DNA of 64,000 nt from Rikenellaceae bacterium. GTDB taxonomy: Bacteria; Bacteroidota; Bacteroidia; Bacteroidales; Rikenellaceae. The stretch is taken from positions 41,384-105,383 of the forward strand of contig SUZD01000007.1 of the NCBI GenBank assembly GCA_015060105.1. Direction: 5' to 3'. Positions 34,338 through 42,551 of the stretch are shown here, piece after piece (within the stretch, counting starts at the first letter, position 1; each line of letters starts with the position of its first letter). Both the position numbers and the translations under genes were made by a program. A model generated the notes under the pieces. That model was not told the origin of the DNA and did not search any database. It saw only the letters and a list, made by a program, of their open reading frames with translations.

Positions 34338-35552
34338 ATGGAACTTTTGAGCGTAAAACAGAGATTCGGCATTATTGGCACAAGCGAGGCCATGGAGCGC
34401 GCTTTGGAGATTGCGTTGCGCGTTGCCTCGACCGATTTGTCGGTACTAATAACTGGCGAAAGTGGTGTCGGAAAGGAGTTTTTCCCTCAGATAATCCACT
34501 CATACAGTCCTCGCAAGCACAATAAATACATAGCCGTAAACTGCGGAGCAATACCCGAAGGCACCATTGATTCAGAGCTGTTCGGACACGAGAAGGGCGC
34601 ATTTACAGGAGCCATTGACTCACGCAAAGGTTATTTCGAAGAGGCTGACGGAGGAACTATCTTCTTGGACGAGGTTGCAGAACTTCCACTCTCGACACAA
34701 GTTCGATTGTTGCGTGTCTTGCAAACCGGTGAATTTATCAGAGTCGGCTCGGCAAAGGTACAAAAGACCAATGTCAGAGTTGTTGCAGCCACCAATGTAA
34801 GATTACAAGAGGCTGTTGCTTCGGGCCGTTTTCGCGAAGACTTATACTATCGTTTGAACACCGTACCCATTGTCGTCCCGCCATTGCGCGAGAGGGTAGA
34901 GGATATCTATATGCTGTTCCGTAAGTTCGCTTCGGATATTGCAAATCAATACAGAATGCCGGCAATCACACTCGATCCTTCGGCTCGAATGGCTATTGAA
35001 CAATACCCTTGGCCGGGTAATGTGCGCCAGCTTAAAAATGTAGCCGAACAAATCTCGGCTATCGAGGAGCAACGCACAATTACTGCCGATATTGTTGCAA
35101 AGTATCTCCCTGCAATGCACCGTTCGCCAATTATCACAGAGAGTGGCTTTGGTGGAGGGCACAACTACGGCGATGAGCGCGAGATTTTGTACCGCATCTT
35201 ATTCGATATGCGAAACGACATCAGCGAGTTGAAACGCATGGTTACAGAGTTATCAAACGGCAACATCAAGCCCAATGTATCCCATTCACGAGGCCTGAAC
35301 GAAGTTTACGGCCTGTTGCCCGGCTCAACCACTATTGATGAAACGGTAACCGACACCGAATCCGAAGATGTAACCGAGATTATGCGAAACACGCCTCAAA
35401 CCAAAGATGAGATGTTGCGCGAGGCAATAGTTTCGGCATTAAAGCGTTCTAACGGTAAACGCAAAGAGGCTGCTCAACTGCTATTTATGTCGGAGAGAAC
35501 GCTCTACCGCCGAATCAAGGAGTTCGGAATAGACGAAAAAGATTTGTCATAA
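34338..35552 (+). CDS. Sigma-54-dependent transcriptional activator with Fis-type HTH
   Basis: 404 aa from ATG 34338. No receiver or sensor domain: the AAA+ domain starts almost at once (FGIIGTSEAMERAL). Walker A GESGVGKE (40-47), intact GAFTGA loop (87-92), Walker B GGTIFLDEVAELP, FREDLYYRLNTVPI and PWPGNVRQLKNVAEQI. A long acidic linker (about 260-345) precedes a Fis helix-turn-helix at the C terminus (REAIVSALKRSNGKRKEAAQLLFMSERTLYRRIKEFGI). Such orphan activators are controlled by partners rather than phosphorylation; the membrane HU-like protein encoded immediately upstream is an obvious candidate, by inference. Confidence 0.93.
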   Translation: MELLSVKQRFGIIGTSEAMERALEIALRVASTDLSVLITGESGVGKEFFPQIIHSYSPRKHNKYIAVNCGAIPEGTIDSELFGHEKGAFTGAIDSRKGYFEEADGGTIFLDEVAELPLSTQVRLLRVLQTGEFIRVGSAKVQKTNVRVVAATNVRLQEAVASGRFREDLYYRLNTVPIVVPPLRERVEDIYMLFRKFASDIANQYRMPAITLDPSARMAIEQYPWPGNVRQLKNVAEQISAIEEQRTITADIVAKYLPAMHRSPIITESGFGGGHNYGDEREILYRILFDMRNDISELKRMVTELSNGNIKPNVSHSRGLNEVYGLLPGSTTIDETVTDTESEDVTEIMRNTPQTKDEMLREAIVSALKRSNGKRKEAAQLLFMSERTLYRRIKEFGIDEKDLS

Positions 35553-35560
35553 CAAGTACT

Positions 35561-36103
35561 ATGAAAAAGACTAAATTCATATCGCGCATAGTTTTATTCG
35601 CCACATTATTACTATTGGCGGGCTGCACTATTCGACTTGGACGAATGAGCTTCGGCTACACCTTTACAGGCGCCTCTATTTCGGATAATGCGAAGACTTT
35701 CAGCGTAGCATACTTTCCCAACAACGCAACAATGGTCGCTCCGATTTTGAGTTCGACACTGACCGACGCGTTGCGCGAGCGCTTTGAGCGCCAAACACGT
35801 CTATCGCAACAAAGCGAAGGCGGTGACCTTGCTATCGAGGGTGAGATTATCAACTACGTAAGTGCACCTTCGTCATATTCAAGTGCCGATGGTGGTACCG
35901 CCGAATTGAACCGTTTGACAATCACCGTTCAGGTTCGCTTTACCAACGCTATAGAACCTCAATGGAACTACAATAAACAATTCTCTGGCTATCGTGACTA
36001 CAATGCCAGCGAGTTGTTGCAACAAGTCGAAGGCTCTCTTATTCAAGAGATTGTAAACGACCTCGTAGATGATATTTTCAACGCTTGTGTTTCGAACTGG
36101 TAG
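35561..36103 (+). CDS. lptE: LPS-assembly lipoprotein LptE
   Basis: 180 aa. Lipoprotein signal with lipobox LLLAGC (Cys22). The Bacteroidota LptE pattern is clear: CTIRLGRMSFGYTFTGASI, then TFSVAYFPNNATMVAPILSSTLTDALRERFERQTRL, then AIEGEIINYVSAP and the C-terminal VNDLVDDIFNACVSNW. With LptD it inserts lipopolysaccharide into the outer membrane. It lies 8 bases behind the sigma-54 activator gene and 1 base before the next gene, so LPS assembly, the activator and secretion (secG) share one operon. Confidence 0.88.
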   Translation: MKKTKFISRIVLFATLLLLAGCTIRLGRMSFGYTFTGASISDNAKTFSVAYFPNNATMVAPILSSTLTDALRERFERQTRLSQQSEGGDLAIEGEIINYVSAPSSYSSADGGTAELNRLTITVQVRFTNAIEPQWNYNKQFSGYRDYNASELLQQVEGSLIQEIVNDLVDDIFNACVSNW

Positions 36104-36104
36104 T

Positions 36105-36608
36105 ATGGCAAACATCAAGGAGTATATCGCATCGAGTGGCGAAACGCCAGCAGGAGAGCGCCCCAAAGTAGGACGCTTCAAACTACGTCGCGCTATTCGC
36201 AAATACCCTTGGTTTACAACTGCACGTATCATTCGTGCCTCGCAATACGACTACGAAGACGAGAGGGTGTATTTGACTCAACTATTTCCGATTTACACAA
36301 CGCAATCCAACGATGACGCCTCTTTGCGCGAGGAGATTGAGAATAAAGTTGTCGATCGCTTTCTCTCGCTTGGCAACTATGCAATATCACATTCCGAAGA
36401 GGACGGAGGTGCCGAATCACTCATTAGCGACCTTTCAGATGCCGAAGATGATGACGAATTTTACACCGAAGAATTAGCCCAAATCTATGAAAAACAGGGA
36501 CTTTTTGATGAGGCGCGTAAGATTTATGTCAAATTAGGTTTGTTATATCCGAAAAAAAGTGTTTATTTTGCCGAAATTATTTCGCGACTTGACGAGAAAA
36601 AATTATAA
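36105..36608 (+). CDS. Conserved Bacteroidota protein with a TPR-like C terminus
   Basis: 168 aa from ATG 36105 (MANIKEYIASSG), just after the lptE stop. N-terminal third is basic (RFKLRRAIRKYPWFTTARIIRA), the middle is acidic (SEEDGGAESLISDLSDAEDDDEF), and the end (FYTEELAQIYEKQGLFDEARKIYVKLGLLYPKKSVYFAEIISRL) reads as one to one-and-a-half tetratricopeptide-type helical pairs. No signal peptide. The function is unknown; the stable position between lptE and secG suggests an envelope or secretion support role. An alternative earlier start (36069) overlaps lptE and is less likely. Confidence 0.7.
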   Translation: MANIKEYIASSGETPAGERPKVGRFKLRRAIRKYPWFTTARIIRASQYDYEDERVYLTQLFPIYTTQSNDDASLREEIENKVVDRFLSLGNYAISHSEEDGGAESLISDLSDAEDDDEFYTEELAQIYEKQGLFDEARKIYVKLGLLYPKKSVYFAEIISRLDEKKL

Positions 36609-36628
36609 ACTATTAAATATTCAGAAAG

Positions 36629-36973
36629 ATGTATATTCTTTGCATTGTACTTATCATCATCGCGAGCATTCTGCTCATCCTTGCCGTTTTGGCACAAAAC
36701 CCCAAAAGCGGTATGGCTGCCAACTTTGGCGCTTCTAACCAAGTAATGGGCGTTCGTCAAACCGCCGATTTCCTCGAAAAATCGACTTGGACATTGGCTA
36801 TCGCAATCCTTGTATTGAGCTTCTGCGCTACTATGGCTATGCCTACTGCCGGCTCGAACGAGAGCGACGCTCTTTCGGAGCAAGTTAAAAATTCGGCTAC
36901 CGAGCAAGTTCTTCCCAACCAAGTAGAGGCTGAGGAGGCTGTTGTAGTCGATGGCGAGGAGAGCCAAGAGTAA
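36629..36973 (+). CDS. secG: Preprotein translocase subunit SecG
   Basis: 114 aa. Two membrane helices (about 3-22 and 55-75) joined by the typical loop AQNPKSGMAANFGASNQVMGVRQTADFLEKSTW. SecG joins SecYE in the inner membrane and assists protein export. The C-terminal 35 residues are acidic and poorly conserved. Last gene of the operon that starts at 33691; a hairpin terminator follows 21 bases after the stop. Confidence 0.92.
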   Translation: MYILCIVLIIIASILLILAVLAQNPKSGMAANFGASNQVMGVRQTADFLEKSTWTLAIAILVLSFCATMAMPTAGSNESDALSEQVKNSATEQVLPNQVEAEEAVVVDGEESQE

Positions 36974-36994
36974 TTTTCGCGAAATTTGAGTTTG

Positions 36995-37026
36995 TGGGGT
37001 TGTCCGACGGGCAACCCCATTTTTTG
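36995..37026 (+). terminator. Terminator of the HU-sigma-54-lptE-secG operon
   Basis: Stem TGGGGTTGTCC with GGGCAACCCCA (one G-U pair) at 36995-37005 and 37009-37019, short loop, then a run of T at 37021-37025. Confidence 0.88.
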
Positions 37027-37063
37027 CTTTTAAATACAGCCGAACGAAGATTTGAGAGTTTTC

Positions 37064-37095
37064 TTTGGGAGTTGAGCGAGCATTTTGTATATTTG
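37064..37095 (+). promoter_or_regulatory. Promoter of the ybbR-like/coaE/folP/lolD operon
   Basis: TTTG (37064-37067), 20-base spacer, TATATTTG (37088-37095); the -7 element ends 18 bases before ATG 37114. Confidence 0.85.
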
Positions 37096-37113
37096 CGTGT
37101 ATAATTTGATATT

Positions 37114-37494
37114 ATGGGAAAGTTTCTTGATTTTTTTCGCCGCATACTGCAACCACTGCGTTCGCCAGTATTCCTGACAATGCTTGTTATTTCGTTCTTT
37201 TTGTGGTACGGAATTAAGTTGAGCCATATCTATACTGCCGAGGTTCCTGTTAAGGTTACAATCGAGGGCGAAAGATACAAAGTCCAATGCCTCGTGGAGG
37301 CGCGTGGTACCGAACTGTGGGCGCAACGCTTGTCGTTGGGTAGCAAAGTAAATATCCCCCTTGACGAAATCATCAATCGAAAGGATACTACCATCAATGC
37401 CGATAAACTTGGCGACGCGATTATGCAGCGTACGAGTACGCTCAAAATCCTCAAAGTTATTGAGGTTCCTTCGGTTGAATTAGCTTCGGAATAA
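37114..37494 (+). CDS. YbbR-like single-pass membrane protein
   Basis: 126 aa. A basic N terminus (MGKFLDFFRRILQPLRSP) and one membrane helix (about 19-35, VFLTMLVISFFLWYGIKL) are followed by an extracytoplasmic beta-rich domain (AEVPVKVTIEGERYKVQC to LKILKVIEVPSVEL) that resembles one YbbR repeat. The typical YbbR proteins have several repeats, so this is a minimal version. Function unknown. The stop codon overlaps the coaE start by one base (TAATG), a coupling seen in other Bacteroidota where a YbbR-like gene precedes coaE. Confidence 0.7.
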   Translation: MGKFLDFFRRILQPLRSPVFLTMLVISFFLWYGIKLSHIYTAEVPVKVTIEGERYKVQCLVEARGTELWAQRLSLGSKVNIPLDEIINRKDTTINADKLGDAIMQRTSTLKILKVIEVPSVELASE

Positions 37495-38066
37495 TGAAAC
37501 GAGTAGGCATTACCGGTGGTATCGGTAGCGGCAAATCGACGGTGTGTAACGCCTTGTCGCAATACGGAGTTGCCATATACGATTCCGACGCCAGAGCCAA
37601 AGTACTAATGTCTTCGAATTTGCGACCCGCAATCGAACAACTCTTTGGCCCCGAAGCATACATCAATGGCGCTCTTAATCGCCAATATATCGCCTCGGAG
37701 GCGTTTACCAACCCGTCGCTTCTATCTCAACTCAATAACATAGTACACCCCGCCGTCGCCGAAGATTTTGAACAATGGTGCAACGAGCAAACAACCCCAA
37801 TGGTAGTTCTCGAAAGTGCCATTCTCTTCGAAAGCGGATTTGATAAAAGGGTAGATATAACCATCTTTGTTGATGCTCCATTGGAGGTCCGTATTGCAAG
37901 AACGATGGCACGAGATGGCCGAACCCGCAAGGAGGTAGAGGCGCGAATTGCTAACCAAAATAGCACACTGGCACAAAACAGTGCAGATTACATCATCATA
38001 AACGATACAATGGAGCACCTACGACAACAAGTCGAGAAACTCTATACAGATTTGACACAACAATGA
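37494..38066 (+). CDS. coaE: Dephospho-CoA kinase
   Basis: 190 aa, standard length. It phosphorylates dephospho-CoA in the last step of coenzyme A synthesis. Walker A GGIGSGKSTVCNAL at the N terminus, then YDSDARAKVL, the conserved HPAVAEDF segment, VLESAILFESGFDKRVD and the Arg-rich RIARTMARDGRTRKEVEARIANQ lid. panB, which acts at the beginning of the same pathway, is at 30502. The start shares one base with the previous stop and the end overlaps folP by 4 bases. Confidence 0.95.
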   Translation: MKRVGITGGIGSGKSTVCNALSQYGVAIYDSDARAKVLMSSNLRPAIEQLFGPEAYINGALNRQYIASEAFTNPSLLSQLNNIVHPAVAEDFEQWCNEQTTPMVVLESAILFESGFDKRVDITIFVDAPLEVRIARTMARDGRTRKEVEARIANQNSTLAQNSADYIIINDTMEHLRQQVEKLYTDLTQQ

Positions 38067-38884
38067 AACTCTCCTTTGACCACCCACAGGTGATGTCTAT
38101 CATCAACGTAACTCCCGATTCTTTTTTCGAGAGTTCTCGCTGTTTGGATAACACTGCGCTCGAAGGCGCGATTAGTAAAGCGGTAGAGGAGGGGGCTGAC
38201 ATTCTCGACATCGGAGGTTACTCATCACGCCCCGGCGCCGCCGAAGTATCAGAGCAAGAGGAGATAGAACGCGTTTTGCGAGGAGCTGTCATAGCACGAA
38301 AGATAGCGCCCGAAATTCCAATATCAATTGATACATTCCGCAGCTCTGTTATCAAAGCTGTTTATGATGAGATAGGTGATATTATTATCAACGACATCTC
38401 GGCAGGTGAGTTGGACAACCAAATGGTACAAACCGTAGCAGACCTACATCTACCGTATATCGCAATGCACATGCGAGGCAACCCTCAAAATATGCAAAAC
38501 CTTACAAATTATAGCAATATAGGCAATAGCGTGGTAAAACACCTAAAACATAAGGCAGAGTTGCTTACAGATGCGGGTATTGAGCAAATCATTCTCGACC
38601 CTGGTTTCGGTTTTGCCAAGACGCTTGAACAAAATTATCAACTGCTCGGCGCTTTACCCGAGCTAACCGCCATCGGCTATCCTGTTTTGGCTGGTATATC
38701 ACGCAAATCCATGATATACAATGCGCTAAACATCACCCCCAATGAATCGCTCACAGGAACCATTGCCCTTAATTGGGAGTGTTTGCGTGGAGGATGCAAG
38801 ATTTTACGCGTACACGACACCCAACCCGCAGTGCAAACCATAAAACTTTTCGAAATTTATGAAGCCAATCGTCAAAGTAAGTAA
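38063..38884 (+). CDS. folP: Dihydropteroate synthase
   Basis: 273 aa. It condenses p-aminobenzoate with the pterin pyrophosphate and is the sulfonamide target. Loop 1 [14 protein letters not shown], loop 2 [15 protein letters not shown], then [58 protein letters not shown] and the C-terminal [16 protein letters not shown]. The start overlaps coaE by 4 bases and its end overlaps lolD by 26, so all are translationally linked. With folA/thyA at 8-10 kb the window carries three folate-cycle genes. Confidence 0.96.
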   Translation: MKLSFDHPQVMSIINVTPDSFFESSRCLDNTALEGAISKAVEEGADILDIGGYSSRPGAAEVSEQEEIERVLRGAVIARKIAPEIPISIDTFRSSVIKAVYDEIGDIIINDISAGELDNQMVQTVADLHLPYIAMHMRGNPQNMQNLTNYSNIGNSVVKHLKHKAELLTDAGIEQIILDPGFGFAKTLEQNYQLLGALPELTAIGYPVLAGISRKSMIYNALNITPNESLTGTIALNWECLRGGCKILRVHDTQPAVQTIKLFEIYEANRQSK

Positions 38885-39521
38885 CGTCAAAAAGAGTTTT
38901 GGCAACCTCGAAGTCCTCAAAAACGTTTCGCTCGAAGTTAATGCGGGCGAGGTAGTGGCTATTGTCGGTGCAAGTGGTGCAGGCAAAACAACCCTCCTGC
39001 AAATAATAGGCACATTGTCGGCTTGCGATTCGGGCGAAGTAATTGTAGATAAGCGCAATATATCAGGTTTGAACGATAAGGAGCTTTCGGCTCTGCGAAA
39101 CACAAAGATTGGTTTTGTATTTCAATTTCATCACTTGCTGGCAGAGTTCTCGGCATTGGAGAATGTTGCCCTGCCTGGCTATATCGCAGGACGAGATAAG
39201 TCAGAGGTTGAAAAACAAGCGGTCGAACTACTTCGCGCAGTGGGTATGGAGCACCGAATGGAACATAAACCAACCGAACTTTCGGGTGGCGAGCAACAAC
39301 GAGTTGCGATAGCTCGCGCTCTTATAAATTCACCTGCTGTGGTGCTGGCTGATGAGCCCTCGGGAAATTTGGACAGTGCAACAAAACTCGACATTCACAA
39401 CCTGTTTTTTGAGTTACGAGAGCGCTTTGGTCAAACATTTATTATAGTAACTCACGATGAGTCTTTGGCCGCTTTGGCCGACCGAAAAATAGTTATGAAA
39501 GACGGACAAATAGTAAGGTAG
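38859..39521 (+). CDS. lolD: ABC transporter ATP-binding protein, LolD/MacB type
   Basis: 220 aa. Walker [17 protein letters not shown]-loop [21 protein letters not shown], signature [15 protein letters not shown], Walker [13 protein letters not shown] and switch VTHDESLA. The Q-loop sequence and size match LolD, which powers release of lipoproteins from the inner membrane through LolC/E to the carrier LolA; a LolA homologue is at 61134. MacB or FtsE-type relatives are possible. The first 26 bases overlap the end of folP in another frame. Confidence 0.88.
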   Translation: MKPIVKVSNVKKSFGNLEVLKNVSLEVNAGEVVAIVGASGAGKTTLLQIIGTLSACDSGEVIVDKRNISGLNDKELSALRNTKIGFVFQFHHLLAEFSALENVALPGYIAGRDKSEVEKQAVELLRAVGMEHRMEHKPTELSGGEQQRVAIARALINSPAVVLADEPSGNLDSATKLDIHNLFFELRERFGQTFIIVTHDESLAALADRKIVMKDGQIVR

Positions 39522-39523
39522 TA

Positions 39524-40300
39524 ATGATTGATTCACTGAAAGATACACTTGACTACTTATACTATAAGTACAACTGCGTGGAGTTCATCGAGAACGACCC
39601 GATTTCGATACCTCACTCTTTCGAGGAACCACTCGACATTGAAATTAGTGGCTTTATGGCCTCAACCATTGCGTGGGGCAATCGAAAGGCCATTGTCAAG
39701 AGTGCCAATCGTATGATGGATTATATGGGGCGCGAGCCCGGTCGCTTTGTCAAAGAAGCTTCCGAAGAGGAGTTAAACCATCTTCGCAGTTATGTACATC
39801 GCACTTTCAATGGCGAAGATTTCATCTCGTTTGTGCGAGCTCTGCGACATATTATCGAAAAGTGGGGTAGCTTGGGTAGCTTTTTCGAGAGGCATTACAC
39901 ACAATCCGAGGATATGCGAGTTGTGCTATCGGAGTTCTATCGCGAGTTTTTCATGGCGGAACATACGCCACACTGCCGAAAACATATTTCAAGCATCGAC
40001 AAAGGCGCAGCCTGCAAGCGACTGAATATGTATCTGCGCTGGATGGTGCGCCGAGATGAATATGGTGTTGATTTTGGTTTATGGCAAAAAATACCTATGT
40101 CGGCACTCTACCTGCCATTAGATGTACATAGTGGCAATATGGGACGGGCATTAGGCTTACTCAAACGCAAACAATCGGACTGGAAAGCTGTCGAGGAGAT
40201 TACCCAGACGCTTCGACAATTCGACCCCGAAGACCCTGTGAAATACGATTTCGCTCTATTTGGTGCGGGTATTGATGGTTTTCTGAAAAACAATGAGTAA
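39524..40300 (+). CDS. TIGR02757 family protein
   Basis: 258 aa, cytoplasmic. The sequence matches the TIGR02757 family of Bacteroidota and relatives: PISIPHSFEEPLDIEISGFMASTIAWGNRKAIVKSANRMMDYMG near the N terminus, and CKRLNMYLRWMVRRDEYGVDFGLWQKIPMSALYLPLDVHSG in the C-terminal half. That second region resembles helix-hairpin-helix DNA glycosylase folds by general pattern (a D following a helical turn), but no enzymatic activity is established. It starts 2 bases after lolD and overlaps the next gene by 8 bases. Confidence 0.85.
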   Translation: MIDSLKDTLDYLYYKYNCVEFIENDPISIPHSFEEPLDIEISGFMASTIAWGNRKAIVKSANRMMDYMGREPGRFVKEASEEELNHLRSYVHRTFNGEDFISFVRALRHIIEKWGSLGSFFERHYTQSEDMRVVLSEFYREFFMAEHTPHCRKHISSIDKGAACKRLNMYLRWMVRRDEYGVDFGLWQKIPMSALYLPLDVHSGNMGRALGLLKRKQSDWKAVEEITQTLRQFDPEDPVKYDFALFGAGIDGFLKNNE

Positions 40301-41018
40301 CGACTATTTCCAATTCAAAAGATTTCGTATCTGTCACAAAAACAGTGCGATGAAAGTCGGTACGGACGGCGTATTGATTGGTTGTTGGTGTGGAGTTGAT
40401 GATAGTACAAGACAAGTGCTCGATGTCGGTTGTGGCAGCGGAGTGATAGCCCTGATACTTGCTCAACGCACCGAAGTTACAAAATCGACAATTACGGCCA
40501 TTGATATTGATAATGATAGTTATCTACAAGCTATCGAGAATGTTGAGCAATCGGAATGGCACGATAGAGTATCGGTGGAGCACGTATCGTTGCAGGATTT
40601 TTGCAAATCGCACATAGGCAAATTTGATTTAATCGTATCAAATCCGCCCTTCTTTGTTAATTCATTGAAGGCACCCGACACTGCCCGCAACAATAGTCGT
40701 CATTGCGACACACTCTCTCACGAAGAGCTATTGAGATGCTGTTCCAAACTACTTGTAGATGGTGGAAAATTATCGGTTATTCTACCCACGATTGAAGCTG
40801 AACGATTAGTACAGATGGCTGTTGTTTTTGGATTGGCACCCAGCAGGATTTGCACAGTCGGCTCATCTGCCAAAAAACGAGATATACGCCGAATGGTAGA
40901 ACTGACAAAAACAACCCAATTTATAGAGTGTTCTCGACAAGAGTTACTCATACATAATGGGGGAGATTACTCCGAGGAGTATCGCGATTTGACGCACGAT
41001 TTCTATTTGAGATTTTGA
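40293..41018 (+). CDS. trmN6: tRNA1(Val) (adenine37-N6)-methyltransferase
   Basis: 241 aa class I SAM methyltransferase. SAM motif I VLDVGCGSGVIALILAQR, motif II with acidic AIDIDNDSY, and the N6-adenine catalytic motif IVSNPPFFVN. The N-terminal FQFKRFRICHKNSAMKVGTDGVLIGCW is the hallmark of the YfiC/TrmN6 group, which methylates A37 next to the anticodon of tRNA-Val. A tRNA-Val (UAC) is in this window at 29716. The promoter of the next gene begins inside its 3' end. Confidence 0.9.
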   Translation: MSNDYFQFKRFRICHKNSAMKVGTDGVLIGCWCGVDDSTRQVLDVGCGSGVIALILAQRTEVTKSTITAIDIDNDSYLQAIENVEQSEWHDRVSVEHVSLQDFCKSHIGKFDLIVSNPPFFVNSLKAPDTARNNSRHCDTLSHEELLRCCSKLLVDGGKLSVILPTIEAERLVQMAVVFGLAPSRICTVGSSAKKRDIRRMVELTKTTQFIECSRQELLIHNGGDYSEEYRDLTHDFYLRF

Positions 41019-41044
41019 GATATAGACAATAATGTGTATTTTTG
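41014..41044 (+). promoter_or_regulatory. Promoter of the DUF4831 gene
   Basis: TTTG (41014-41017), 19-base spacer, TATTTTTG (41037-41044), ending 17 bases before ATG 41062. The -33 element overlaps the stop codon of trmN6. Confidence 0.82.
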
Positions 41045-41061
41045 CTTAAATTGTCATTGCT

Positions 41062-41940
41062 ATGAAACGATTTTTACTATTCGCCTCACTCTGCCTGCTC
41101 GCCATTCAAGCACAAGCACAAGAGAGAATCACATATCCCGTAGGAGAGATTCATACCGAAAATGGATACGATATTTACAATCCGACAACAACAGTATGGG
41201 TTGATTTGCATGTCGTACAAACACAAACTATTGCAGGCCCCTACGCCCGATACGCCCAAAAATTCCTCGGAATTACCGTACCAATGGTCAACAAGAGCAA
41301 ATGGGAAGTCATTGGAGCAGAATTGAATTTCAAAATCTGCCCCACGTTTCCGCAGAAAGCTCCACAATTGGCAACAGACACGCCCGATATGAATTGCGCC
41401 AAAGGATTCGACAAGTTAGGTATTGACCGTTTATCATCAGAGCTTTTATCAACCGAGGAGATGGCACGCCAAGCTGCCGAACGCATCTTCGAGATTCGCA
41501 AATATCGTTACGATATGATTACGGGCGAACTCGGCGAGCCCACATTAGGTGCCGGTTTAAGCGCCGCTCTCGACGAATTAAAGCAGATGGAAGATGCTTT
41601 GCTGGAAATGTTCACAGGTAAAACCGCAACGCAAACTACCACAATCCGATACGAGGTTGATGCCTCGCGTAAAATGGCTATATTGTGCCGTTTCGACCAA
41701 AATCATGGTATCCTACAATCGGACAATATGAGTGGTGCTCCAATTGTAGTAAAATTCAGCCCTATTGCCGAGGAAACAGCAGCAGAACCCACTCCCGAGA
41801 AACTCAAAGGAGCAACTCAAACGTTCATTGTAGCCGAACCTATGCTGACTTCGGTTATTGTGGATAAAGATGTGCTTACCGAGTTGATTATTCCTGTTTT
41901 CCAACAAGGCCAAACCATCACTCTGCCGATTAAACGATGA
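41062..41940 (+). CDS. DUF4831 family secreted protein
   Basis: 292 aa with a signal peptide (MKRFLLFASLCLLAIQAQAQ). The body follows the DUF4831 layout: a beta-rich N-terminal half (YNPTTTVWVDLHVVQTQTIAGPYARYAQKFLGI), the helix TEEMARQAAERIFEIRKYRYDMITGELGE, and DELKQMEDALLEMFTGKT then a beta domain. It is a Bacteroidota periplasmic or surface protein of unknown function. The stop codon overlaps the next gene start by 4 bases (ATGA). It is the first gene of a three-gene unit. Confidence 0.82.
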   Translation: MKRFLLFASLCLLAIQAQAQERITYPVGEIHTENGYDIYNPTTTVWVDLHVVQTQTIAGPYARYAQKFLGITVPMVNKSKWEVIGAELNFKICPTFPQKAPQLATDTPDMNCAKGFDKLGIDRLSSELLSTEEMARQAAERIFEIRKYRYDMITGELGEPTLGAGLSAALDELKQMEDALLEMFTGKTATQTTTIRYEVDASRKMAILCRFDQNHGILQSDNMSGAPIVVKFSPIAEETAAEPTPEKLKGATQTFIVAEPMLTSVIVDKDVLTELIIPVFQQGQTITLPIKR

Positions 41941-42551
41941 GCACAGCTAAAATGATTGAGGTACTCGGTCGCCTACGCAAAAACATGAATGGCGAGGTGG
42001 CTGAACGAATGTCGGCACATGGTGTGGATTATGCACTCAACTATGGCGTAGCAATCCACACACTCAAAGAGTTAGCTCGAGATTATGCGCCTGACACCAA
42101 CTTTGCTCGACTGTTATATCAACAGCAAGTGCGCGACCTGCAAATTATGGCGTGCTACATTGCCAATCCCAATGATATTTCGATTAGCGACGAGGCCTTT
42201 TGGCGACAAGGCATAAGCACGGGCGAGATGGCAGAGCAGCTCTCATCGCTACTTGCCAAAAGTCACGACAGCGCTCTGTTTGTTCAAAAATGGCTCGCAA
42301 CCGACAATCCGCTTCTACAATATTGTGCACTGCTAACTACCGCCAAAAACGCTTCGGCGACTGCGCTGCAAGCCACCTCGGAATATGTTGTCAGACGTAA
42401 CGATTTCGACATTCAGCAGCAACGCGTATTGGCTACAATAATATCCAGGCACCATCAAGACACACACATAACCCAAGCACTACAATACATTCGTAGTAGT
42501 GCCTGCGGCTCACTTCAACAACTTAATGAAGAAATTTTCATAGATGAGTAA
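41937..42551 (+). CDS. Helical-repeat protein related to DNA alkylation repair (AlkD-like)
   Basis: 204 aa, all helical, no signal. Paired helices such as YGVAIHTLKELARDYAPDTNFARLLYQQQVRDLQIMACYIANP and FVQKWLATDNPLLQYCALLTTAKN have the HEAT-like pattern of AlkD-type proteins, where DLQIMACYI corresponds to the E/D-x-R-x-x-A segment. I cannot confirm the catalytic Asp and Arg residues, so glycosylase activity is not claimed. It overlaps both neighbours (4 bases upstream, 8 bases downstream). Confidence 0.6.
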   Translation: MSTAKMIEVLGRLRKNMNGEVAERMSAHGVDYALNYGVAIHTLKELARDYAPDTNFARLLYQQQVRDLQIMACYIANPNDISISDEAFWRQGISTGEMAEQLSSLLAKSHDSALFVQKWLATDNPLLQYCALLTTAKNASATALQATSEYVVRRNDFDIQQQRVLATIISRHHQDTHITQALQYIRSSACGSLQQLNEEIFIDE

